Positions 22,221 to 28,123 of a stretch of DNA of 28,123 nt are shown here, in pieces. This stretch comes from JAISGQ01 sp045604945 (GTDB lineage Bacteria; Bacillota; Clostridia; Oscillospirales; Acutalibacteraceae). Below the pieces are notes generated by a model that had not been told where the DNA came from, ran no database searches, and saw nothing but the letters and a program-made list of their open reading frames with translations. How positions within the stretch are numbered: the first letter of the stretch is position 1; every line of letters begins with the position of its first letter. Both the position numbers and the translations under genes were made by a program. The stretch spans positions 1-28,123 of the forward strand of contig JAZUPA010000058.1 of NCBI GenBank assembly GCA_045604945.1, written 5' to 3'.

Positions 22221-23552
22221 ATGCCAAAATATACGCGTGAAGATATATTCAGAATTGTCGAAGAACAGGGCGTCAAGTTTATACGTCTTCAGTTTGTCGA
22301 TATGTTCGGCGCACTGAAGAATGTCACTATTACAACAAGCCAGCTTGAGCGCGCACTCAGCAATCAGTGCATGTTTGACGGCTCATCCATCGAGGGCTTT
22401 GCCAGAATCGAAGAATCGGATATGTATCTCTATCCTGACCTCAATTCTTTCGTAATTCTCCCCTGGACACTCAACGACGGCGTTACTGCAAGACTTATCT
22501 GCGATGTCTACAAAACTGACGGCACTCCCTTTGAAGGAGACCCCCGTTATGTTCTTAAAAAGGCTATCGCTGAGGCAAACAAGCTTGGGTTTGAGCTTAA
22601 TGTAGGTCCTGAGCTTGAGTTCTTCCTTTTCCATCAGGATGAGCACGGATATGCTACCACCAAAAGCGATGACAGAGGAAGCTATTTTGATATGGGTCCT
22701 GCCGACCGCGGCGAATACTGCAGAAGAGATATCTGCCTGACCCTTGAGCAGATGGGCTTCGAAATCGAAGCTTCCCACCATGAGGTAGCTCCCGCTCAGC
22801 ACGAAATCGACTTCAAGTACGGCGAGGCTCTTGCAACCGCCGATAATATCATGACCTTCAAGCTTGCTGTTCAGACCATTGCAGACCAGCATAAGCTCTG
22901 TGCAACCTTTATGCCAAAGCCTATTTACGGCATCTGCGGCAGCGGTATGCATCTGAACATCTCCCTTGTCAAGGACGGAAAGAATGCTTTCTGCAACAGT
23001 GATGATCCCATGGGGCTCTCCGAAACTGCCTATCAGTTTGTTGCAGGTCTCATGGAGCACGCAAAGGGCATCACCGCATTCACAAATCCCCTTGTAAACT
23101 CATATAAGCGACTGGTTCCCGGTTTTGAGGCTCCCATTTATATTGCCTGGTCCGGTGCAAACCGCAGTCCCCTTATCAGAATCCCTGCTGCACGCGGCAA
23201 CGGCACCCGTGTTGAGCTCCGCAGCCCTGACCCCTCCTGCAACCCCTATCTCGCTATTGCAGCTGCTCTCTTTGCAGGTCTTGACGGAATCAAGCGCGGT
23301 CTTACTCCCAAGCATTCTGTTGACTCCAATATCTATTCTCTCTCTGAGGATGAAAGAAACGAGCTTGAGATCGAAAGTCTCCCCTCCAGCCTCATCGATG
23401 CTATACGCGAGCTGAAGGCTGACACCTATATAAGAGAATCCGTTGGCGAACATGTTTACAAGAAATATTCCCGCGCCAAGAGAAACGAGTGGAATTCCTA
23501 CAACAAGCGCGTTTCTCAGTGGGAAATCGAGGAATACCTCGGCAGATATTAA
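22221..23552 (+). CDS. glnA: Glutamine synthetase type I (alpha subtype)
   Basis: Makes glutamine from glutamate, ammonia and ATP, the entry point of ammonia assimilation; a cytoplasmic dodecamer. The 443 residues match the 444-residue B. subtilis type and lack the extra insertion of the adenylylated beta type, so feedback inhibition rather than adenylylation is expected. Visible motifs include GPELEFFLF with its metal-binding glutamates, the HHEVAPAQHEID segment, GSGMHLNISL with the metal-ligand histidine, NSYKRLVPGFEAP and the ATP-binding RSPLIRIPAARG. The ATG at 22221 has CGGAGG nine bases upstream; upstream in-frame Met codons lie at or before the promoter. A 23-codon ORF and a terminator-like hairpin follow. 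Confidence 0.96.
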   Translation: MPKYTREDIFRIVEEQGVKFIRLQFVDMFGALKNVTITTSQLERALSNQCMFDGSSIEGFARIEESDMYLYPDLNSFVILPWTLNDGVTARLICDVYKTDGTPFEGDPRYVLKKAIAEANKLGFELNVGPELEFFLFHQDEHGYATTKSDDRGSYFDMGPADRGEYCRRDICLTLEQMGFEIEASHHEVAPAQHEIDFKYGEALATADNIMTFKLAVQTIADQHKLCATFMPKPIYGICGSGMHLNISLVKDGKNAFCNSDDPMGLSETAYQFVAGLMEHAKGITAFTNPLVNSYKRLVPGFEAPIYIAWSGANRSPLIRIPAARGNGTRVELRSPDPSCNPYLAIAAALFAGLDGIKRGLTPKHSVDSNIYSLSEDERNELEIESLPSSLIDAIRELKADTYIRESVGEHVYKKYSRAKRNEWNSYNKRVSQWEIEEYLGRY

Positions 23553-23559
23553 CACAAGG

Positions 23560-23629
23560 AGGCAGATTCATATGCGCAGCACCGCACTTTCTTCTATTAT
23601 CAGAATATTTCTGCGCACCAGTTCTGCCT
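23560..23629 (+). other. Two-stem RNA hairpin covering the start of the 23-codon ORF
   Basis: Outer stem AGGCAGA (23560-23566) with TCTGCCT (23623-23629), seven pairs. Inner stem TGCGCAG (23573-23579) with CTGCGCA (23611-23617), seven pairs. A small TTCT/AGAA pairing (23592-23595 with 23602-23605) is possible inside the loop. The outer stem takes in part of the AAGGAGG ribosome-binding site and the inner stem takes in two bases of the ATG, so folding should hinder translation of the ORF. Confidence 0.5.
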
Positions 23630-23643
23630 GTTTATATGAATAA
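23572..23643 (+). CDS. Candidate 23-residue peptide ORF between glnA and dapF
   Basis: An ORF coding for a short basic peptide, beginning MRSTALSSIIRIFLRT and containing five serines and three arginines. It starts nine bases after a near-perfect AAGGAGG (23556-23562) and stops with TAA at 23641-23643. It is far below normal gene length and has no homologue I can recall. The strong ribosome-binding site in the right place, the hairpin over its start and the terminator-like hairpin four bases after its stop together suggest a regulatory leader peptide. It may instead be chance coding within a structured 3' UTR. No run of a single regulatory amino-acid codon is present. Confidence 0.4.
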   Translation: MRSTALSSIIRIFLRTSSACLYE

Positions 23644-23647
23644 CAGT

Positions 23648-23675
23648 AAAGGAGCGTAATTTTTGCGCTCCTTTT
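23648..23675 (+). terminator. Terminator or attenuator hairpin between glnA and dapF
   Basis: AAAGGAGCG (23648-23656) pairs perfectly with CGCTCCTTT (23666-23674) around a nine-base loop. The T-run is short (TTTTGC, partly inside the stem), so termination may be partial. dapF starts 23 bases beyond it, leaving no space for a promoter. The 3' arm contains CTCCTT, which could also pair with the ribosome-binding site of the 23-codon ORF. Confidence 0.7.
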
Positions 23676-23698
23676 GCATTTGAAACAAGGTGAAGCGA

Positions 23699-24535
23699 AT
23701 GACATTTGTTAAGATGCAGGGTCTTGGAAACGACTACCTGTACTTTGACTGCACCAAGGAAATGATCGATAATCCTTCTGAGCTGGCGCTCAGACTCAGC
23801 AATCGCAATTTCGGTGCAGGTTCTGACGGAATAATTCTTATCTGCCCCTCTGAGGTTGCGGACTTCAGAATGGACATGTACAACGAAGACGGCTCTCAGG
23901 GCAAAATGTGCGGCAACGGCATACGCTGTGTCGGCAAATTTGTCCATGACAGAGGTCTCACCGACAAGACTACTGTTACAGTAGAGACTCTTTCAGGCAT
24001 AAAGGTACTTGACTTGACACTTGATGAAAAGGGCATGGTTAAGAGTGTTCGAGTTGATATGGGCGAGCCCGAGCTTGCGAGTGCGAAGATCCCCACAACT
24101 CTTGAGTCAGAACGTGCTGTTGCTGTCAATCTGAATGTTGACGACAACGATTATACCGTCACCTGTGTTTCCATGGGCAATCCTCATTGTGTAATTTTTA
24201 CCGACGAGGATATCGATGGTATCGAGCTTGACAAAATCGGTCCGAAATTCGAACACAATGCCGTTTTCCCCGATAGGGTCAACACGGAATTCGTAAATCT
24301 CCTTCCCGACGGCGTTCTTAAAATGCGCGTCTGGGAGCGCGGTTCAGGCGAAACTCTCGCCTGCGGCACAGGCGCCTGCGCAGTATTCACTGCCGCTGTA
24401 CTTTGCGGCGTTATAAAAGAAAAATCCGGCACTGTACGTCTTCGCGGCGGAGATCTTTTTATCGAATGGGGCGAGGATAATCATATTTATATGACCGGTC
24501 CTGCCGAGTTCGTCTATGAAGGTAAATTACTTTAA
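23699..24535 (+). CDS. dapF: Diaminopimelate epimerase
   Basis: Cofactor-independent epimerase converting LL- to meso-diaminopimelate for lysine and peptidoglycan. The 278 residues carry both catalytic cysteines: Cys71 in MCGNGIRC and Cys222 in ACGTGACA, equivalent to Cys73 and Cys217 in E. coli. The N-terminal KMQGLGNDY and the SMGNPHCVIF segment are also typical. Start: ATG at 23699, six bases after AAGGTG; the GTG at 23690 that would extend it by three codons overlaps that site. It lies directly behind the hairpin at 23648-23675, and asnA follows 20 bases after its stop, so it is likely read from the glnA promoter by read-through or from an unseen promoter. Confidence 0.95.
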   Translation: MTFVKMQGLGNDYLYFDCTKEMIDNPSELALRLSNRNFGAGSDGIILICPSEVADFRMDMYNEDGSQGKMCGNGIRCVGKFVHDRGLTDKTTVTVETLSGIKVLDLTLDEKGMVKSVRVDMGEPELASAKIPTTLESERAVAVNLNVDDNDYTVTCVSMGNPHCVIFTDEDIDGIELDKIGPKFEHNAVFPDRVNTEFVNLLPDGVLKMRVWERGSGETLACGTGACAVFTAAVLCGVIKEKSGTVRLRGGDLFIEWGEDNHIYMTGPAEFVYEGKLL

Positions 24536-24555
24536 ACCGAAAGCAGGTTTTAAAT

Positions 24556-25581
24556 ATGGCAAAGCTGCCCGAAAAAGCATACATTCCCGAGGGCTATCAT
24601 TCTGAACTCGGTGTCAGAGAAACCGAAAAGGCTATAAAAGAGATAAAGGACTATTTTCAGGAATCACTGGCTCACAAGCTGAATCTCCAGCGTGTTTCCG
24701 CTCCCCTCTTTGTTGACAGGGAATCAGGTCTCAACGATAACCTCAACGGCATCGAAAGACCTGTCAGCTTCGACATCGGCGAAGACAGAAACGGTCACAC
24801 CTATGAGATCGTTCAGTCTCTTGCAAAGTGGAAGCGCCTTGCACTCAAGCGTTACGGCTTCGAGCAGGGCGAAGGACTCTACACCGATATGAACGCTATC
24901 AGACGAGACGAGGAGACCGATAACATTCACTCCCTCTATGTCGACCAGTGGGACTGGGAAAAGGTCATTTCCAGAGAAGAGAGAACTCTCGATCTGCTTA
25001 TGAACACCGCTCGCAAGATCTATTCCGTCATGAAATCCACCGAGCACCATGTTCTCATGAAGTACGGCTTCGAGGATCTGCTCCTTAACCCCGTTCTTTC
25101 CTATGTCACTACCCAGGAGCTTGAGGATATGTACCCCGATCTTACATCTTCCCAGAGAGAAGATGCTTATGTGCGCGAGCACGGTTCAGCATTCATCATG
25201 AAGATAGGCGGCAAGCTCAGGTCAGGCGAGATTCATGACGGCAGAGCTCCCGACTACGATGACTGGGAGCTCAACGGCGACCTCGTTGTTTACAATCCCA
25301 TTCTCGATATCGCTTTCGAGCTTTCTTCCATGGGTATCCGTGTAGATGCTGAAACCATGAAGAAGCAGCTTGAGATCCGCGGCTGTGAGGACAGGGCTTC
25401 TCTGCCTTTCCACAGTATGGTTCTTAACGATGAACTCCCCCTAACCATCGGCGGCGGTATCGGTCAGTCTAGACTTTGTATGTTCTTCCTCAGAAAAGCT
25501 CACATCGGCGAGGTTCAGGCTTCTGTATGGACTGAGGAAACAAAGAAAATCTGCGCTGACGCAGGTGTTGAATTACTGTAA
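24556..25581 (+). CDS. asnA: Aspartate-ammonia ligase (asparagine synthetase A)
   Basis: Makes asparagine from aspartate, ATP and free ammonia through an aspartyl-adenylate; the ammonia-only enzyme, unlike glutamine-using AsnB. The 341-residue sequence shows the class II aminoacyl-tRNA-synthetase-like fold of the family: LNLQRVSAPLFV near the N-terminus, the GLNDNLNGIERPVSFDI segment (about 58-74), VQSLAKWKR, the VDQWDWEKV segment and the final GGGIGQSRLCMF motif that binds ATP. Length fits the usual 330-340. The ribosome-binding site is weak (CAGG, eight bases before the ATG), so translation may depend on coupling with dapF. It has no T-box or riboswitch of its own in the 20-base gap. Confidence 0.95.
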   Translation: MAKLPEKAYIPEGYHSELGVRETEKAIKEIKDYFQESLAHKLNLQRVSAPLFVDRESGLNDNLNGIERPVSFDIGEDRNGHTYEIVQSLAKWKRLALKRYGFEQGEGLYTDMNAIRRDEETDNIHSLYVDQWDWEKVISREERTLDLLMNTARKIYSVMKSTEHHVLMKYGFEDLLLNPVLSYVTTQELEDMYPDLTSSQREDAYVREHGSAFIMKIGGKLRSGEIHDGRAPDYDDWELNGDLVVYNPILDIAFELSSMGIRVDAETMKKQLEIRGCEDRASLPFHSMVLNDELPLTIGGGIGQSRLCMFFLRKAHIGEVQASVWTEETKKICADAGVELL

Positions 25582-25605
25582 TCTATCAGCAAAGGAGATA
25601 ATGCT

Positions 25606-27018
25606 GTGTTATATAACGAAAAATTGCACGAAGAGTGTGGTCTGTTCGGTATCTATCTGAACGGCGAAGATCTTAATGCTGCACAGTGCACTTATCATGC
25701 ACTTACAGCTCTGCAGCACAGAGGTCAGGAAAGTGCAGGTATTGCAGTCAATGACCGTGGTGTTTTCAAGTATCACCGTGATCTTGGTCTTGTCAGTGAG
25801 GTTTTTACAGGCTCAAGCCTTGATGATCTTGACGGTCAGATCGCTATGGGACACGTCCGTTATTCCCCTGCAAATTCCAACAACCCCGCCAATACTCAGC
25901 CCCTTGTTATGCGCTATGCAAAGGGTACTATCGCTCTTGCTCACAACGGCATGCTCACCAACACAAATGAAATTATCGAGGAGCTTTCACACAGCGGTGC
26001 TATTTTCCAGACAACCTCCGACGCTGAGGCTGTTGCTTATCTCATCGCCAAGGAACGTCTCAAGGTTTCCAGTGTTGAGGAAGCTGTCAAGAACGCAATG
26101 AAGCAGCTCCATGGCGCATATTCCATGCTTCTTATGAGCCCTCAGAAACTCATTGCTTTCCGTGATCCTCACGGTTTCAGACCTCTCTGCATGGGTAAAA
26201 TAGATAACGCAATCGTATTTGCCAGCGAATCCTGTGCATTTGATGCCATCGGCGCAGAACTCATCCGTGACGTTGAGCCCGGTGAAATCATTATCTGCGA
26301 TAAAAACGGCTTCCATTCCGATACCGAGCTTTGCGGTCAGAAGACAAGCCGCTGTATCTTTGAGTATATTTACTTTGCACGCAGTGACTCGGTCATCGAT
26401 GGTGTTTCTGTTTATGAGTCCCGCCGCGCTGCAGGCCGTGAGCTTGCAAAGCAGATGCCCGTTGATGCTGATATAGTAATCGGTGTTCCCGAATCCGGTA
26501 TTGATGCGGCTGTTGGTTATTCCGAAGAATCCGGTATTCCCTACGCAAAGGGCATTATCAAGAACAGCTACATAGGAAGAACCTTTATCAGGCCCGCTCA
26601 GTCAGAACGTGTAAGTGCTGTTCGCCTTAAACTCAACGCTCTCAAGAGTGTCATCGGCGGCAAGCGAGTTGTTATGCTGGACGACTCAATCGTCCGCGGT
26701 ACTACAATGAACCGCATTGTTACTATGCTTCGTGAAGCAGGTGCTACCGAGGTTCATGTACGTATAAGTTCCCCTCTCTTCCTCTATCCCTGCTACTACG
26801 GCACTGACGTTCCCGATGCAAAAGATCTGATCGCAAATAACCACAGTGTTGAGGAAATCTGCGAGATAATCGGTGCTGATTCACTTGACTTCCTCAAGCT
26901 TGAAAACGTACGCTGTGCTCTCTGCGGCAAGGATCTCGATGTCTGCACAGCCTGCTTTGACGGCAACTTCCCCGACGGCACCATCGAATCCGTCAGTAAG
27001 TACGAAAAGCATTTATAA
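25606..27018 (+). CDS. purF: Amidophosphoribosyltransferase
   Basis: First committed step of purine synthesis: PRPP and glutamine give phosphoribosylamine. The 470-residue product starts with a ten-residue propeptide (MLYNEKLHEE) that must be removed to expose Cys11 of CGLFGI as the N-terminal nucleophile, as in the 11-residue propeptide of B. subtilis PurF. The glutaminase domain includes LQHRGQESAGI; the phosphoribosyltransferase loop is VVMLDDSIVRGTT (355-367). Cysteines in CIFEYIYFARSDS, YPCYYG and the C-terminal CALCGKDLDVCTAC fit the iron-sulfur type. The start is GTG at 25606 with AGGAG eight bases upstream; the ATG five bases earlier is in another frame and too close to that site. Confidence 0.95.
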   Translation: MLYNEKLHEECGLFGIYLNGEDLNAAQCTYHALTALQHRGQESAGIAVNDRGVFKYHRDLGLVSEVFTGSSLDDLDGQIAMGHVRYSPANSNNPANTQPLVMRYAKGTIALAHNGMLTNTNEIIEELSHSGAIFQTTSDAEAVAYLIAKERLKVSSVEEAVKNAMKQLHGAYSMLLMSPQKLIAFRDPHGFRPLCMGKIDNAIVFASESCAFDAIGAELIRDVEPGEIIICDKNGFHSDTELCGQKTSRCIFEYIYFARSDSVIDGVSVYESRRAAGRELAKQMPVDADIVIGVPESGIDAAVGYSEESGIPYAKGIIKNSYIGRTFIRPAQSERVSAVRLKLNALKSVIGGKRVVMLDDSIVRGTTMNRIVTMLREAGATEVHVRISSPLFLYPCYYGTDVPDAKDLIANNHSVEEICEIIGADSLDFLKLENVRCALCGKDLDVCTACFDGNFPDGTIESVSKYEKHL

Positions 27019-27063
27019 TATCGGACATACTATATTTCAATAAATTATCAAGAGGTGTTTTTA

Positions 27064-28044
27064 ATGGAGAAAATCGTAAGACCCGAAACCATGGAACGCA
27101 TCACTACCCCCGAACTCGCTGCAAAGTTCATTGACGAGCAGGTTGCAGAGGTTCGTGCTCAGGTAGGCAACAAGAAGGTTCTCCTCGCTCTCTCCGGCGG
27201 CGTTGACTCTTCTGTTGTTGCTGCTCTTCTCATCAAGGCTATCGGTAAGCAGCTTGTCTGCGTTCACGTCAACCACGGTCTCATGCGCAAGGGCGAAAGT
27301 GAGCAGGTTATTGAGATCTTCGGCAAAGAGCTGGATGCTAACCTTGTTTACATCGATGCTACCGAGCGTTACCTTGAACTTCTCAAAGGCGTAAGCGACC
27401 CCGAACAGAAACGAAAGATCATCGGCAATGAGTTCATCAACATTTTTGATGAAGAGGCTGCTAAGCTTGAAGGTATCTCCTTCCTCGCACAGGGCACCAT
27501 CTATCCTGACATCATCGAATCTGACGGTGTTAAGGCTCACCACAACGTCGGAGGTCTGCCCGAAGACATGAAGATGGAGCTCGTTGAGCCCATTAAGCTT
27601 CTCTATAAGGACGAGGTTCGTGTAGTCGGTGAGGCTCTCGGTCTTCCCCATGCTATGGTCTATCGTCAGCCGTTCCCCGGTCCCGGACTCGGTGTTCGCT
27701 GCCTTGGCGCTATCACCCGTGACCGCCTTGAGGCTCTCCGTGAGGCTGATGCTATCCTCCGTGAGGAGTTTGACAACTGCGGTCTTGCCGAGAAGGTATG
27801 GCAGTACTTTATCGCTGTGCCCGATTTCAAGAGCGTCGGCGTAAGAGACGGCAAGCGCTACGAAGGCTGGCCTGCAATCATCCGTGCAGTCAACACAAAG
27901 GACGCTATGACCGCTACCATCGAGGAGATTCCCTACGCAGTTCTCCATAAGATCACCGCTCGTATCACTGCTGAGGTAGAGGGTATTAACAGAGTCGTAT
28001 TCGACATCACTCCCAAGCCCACAGGCACAATTGAGTGGGAATAA
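27064..28044 (+). CDS. guaA: GMP synthase, stand-alone ATP-pyrophosphatase (synthetase) subunit
   Basis: Converts XMP to GMP by adenylating XMP and attacking it with ammonia. The 326 residues cover only the C-terminal half of a normal bacterial GuaA (about 510-525 residues): PP-loop LALSGGVDSS (41-50), VNHGLMRKGE, the EPIKLLYKDEVR segment, RQPFPGPGLGVR and the dimerisation end VVFDITPKPTGTIEWE. The glutamine amidotransferase domain is missing and purF occupies the DNA upstream, so this is not a frameshift. Its own ATG at 27064 has AGAGGTG six bases upstream. A separate glutaminase subunit elsewhere (as in archaea) or use of free ammonia is inferred. The 45-base gap before it may hold a promoter but none is clear. 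Confidence 0.93.
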   Translation: MEKIVRPETMERITTPELAAKFIDEQVAEVRAQVGNKKVLLALSGGVDSSVVAALLIKAIGKQLVCVHVNHGLMRKGESEQVIEIFGKELDANLVYIDATERYLELLKGVSDPEQKRKIIGNEFINIFDEEAAKLEGISFLAQGTIYPDIIESDGVKAHHNVGGLPEDMKMELVEPIKLLYKDEVRVVGEALGLPHAMVYRQPFPGPGLGVRCLGAITRDRLEALREADAILREEFDNCGLAEKVWQYFIAVPDFKSVGVRDGKRYEGWPAIIRAVNTKDAMTATIEEIPYAVLHKITARITAEVEGINRVVFDITPKPTGTIEWE

Positions 28045-28048
28045 GCAC

Positions 28049-28123
28049 CAAAACAGCAAAAACCGCATAAACAAGCCGTTTTCTCGGTTCCGAAAGCGAA
28101 AATGATACTGTTTTGATACTGTT
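28049..28123. repeat. Short inverted and 11-bp tandem repeats just after guaA
   Basis: TGATACTGTTT occurs at 28103-28113 and again, to the limit of the window, at 28114-28123, an 11-bp tandem repeat. CAAAACAG (28049-28056) is the inverted complement of CTGTTTTG (28108-28115), and AACCG (28061-28065) of CGGTT (28085-28089). No good terminator is seen before the window ends. Confidence 0.5.

Noticed and set aside
22383..23555. Minus-strand ORFs of 225 and 151 codons
   Set aside because: Antisense to glnA with no initiation signal; the same reasoning as for other strongly biased genes.
24536..24555. Possible T-box or riboswitch before asnA
   Set aside because: The gap is only 20 bases and holds no specifier stem or terminator.
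25601..25660. ATG five bases before the purF start, in another frame, beside AAAGGAG
   Set aside because: Spacing to the ribosome-binding site is only three bases and the frame closes after 19 codons. The GTG at 25606 has proper spacing and gives the conserved propeptide.
27061..28074. Minus-strand ORF of 337 codons covering all of guaA
   Set aside because: Antisense to a clear GMP synthase subunit; its length follows from the strong codon bias of guaA.
1..28123. CRISPR arrays, tRNA or rRNA genes, insertion sequences, toxin-antitoxin or phage-defence genes
   Set aside because: No regularly spaced repeats, no tRNA-like or rRNA-like stretches and no transposase or defence-protein motifs were seen in any gene with coding support.

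Overview
The window looks like chromosomal core sequence from an anaerobic, low- to mid-GC Firmicute of class Clostridia, most likely Oscillospirales/Ruminococcaceae. That rests on remembered protein resemblance, not a search. Supporting signs are strong AGGAGG-type ribosome-binding sites, lipobox lipoproteins and no outer-membrane genes, a ClpE-type unfoldase, a PurF with a Bacillus-like propeptide, and membrane subunits of a sodium-pumping decarboxylase. I see no rRNA, tRNA, CRISPR array, insertion sequence or prophage gene. Coding density is high and no gene-free stretch exceeds 300 bases.

Region 1 (1-2.2 kb, minus strand) holds the start of a PcrA/UvrD-type helicase and a two-gene oadG-oadB operon with a clear promoter and terminator. 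Region 2 (2.3-6.5 kb, plus) holds a small helical protein of unknown function, an ABC-F ATPase, the tRNA methylthiotransferase MtaB, and an A+T-rich orphan membrane protein. Region 3 (6.6-12.1 kb, minus) holds, in transcription order, a DUF6062-like cysteine-rich protein and then a CvpA-like protein, pgsA, a zinc-finger ClpE-like ATPase and a beta-helix lipoprotein. Region 4 (12.2-20.5 kb, plus) holds an OGG1-type glycosylase, mnmA, a YfhO-family membrane protein with terminator, and two lipoproteins with their own promoter and terminator; the first is an unusual 834-residue lipoprotein with five membrane helices. Region 5 (20.5-28.1 kb) holds comM on the minus strand, divergent from glnA, followed by dapF, asnA, purF and a stand-alone ATP-pyrophosphatase subunit of GMP synthase.

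The last block is rich in ammonia and glutamine metabolism: GlnA makes glutamine, AsnA uses ammonia, PurF uses glutamine, and GMP synthase needs glutamine-derived or free ammonia. Between glnA and dapF lies a 23-codon ORF with a near-consensus ribosome-binding site. Its start region can fold into a two-stem hairpin, and its stop codon is four bases before an intrinsic-terminator-like hairpin. dapF begins only 23 bases after that hairpin, leaving no room for its own promoter. This has the layout of a translation-coupled attenuator, or a 3'-UTR-derived small RNA, and is the best candidate for something undescribed. The second is the lipoprotein pair at 17.4-20.5 kb, with a palindrome at the predicted transcription start and a leader hairpin. 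The third is the 3' edge of guaA, a known insertion site for integrative elements, where an 11-bp tandem repeat begins just as the window ends.
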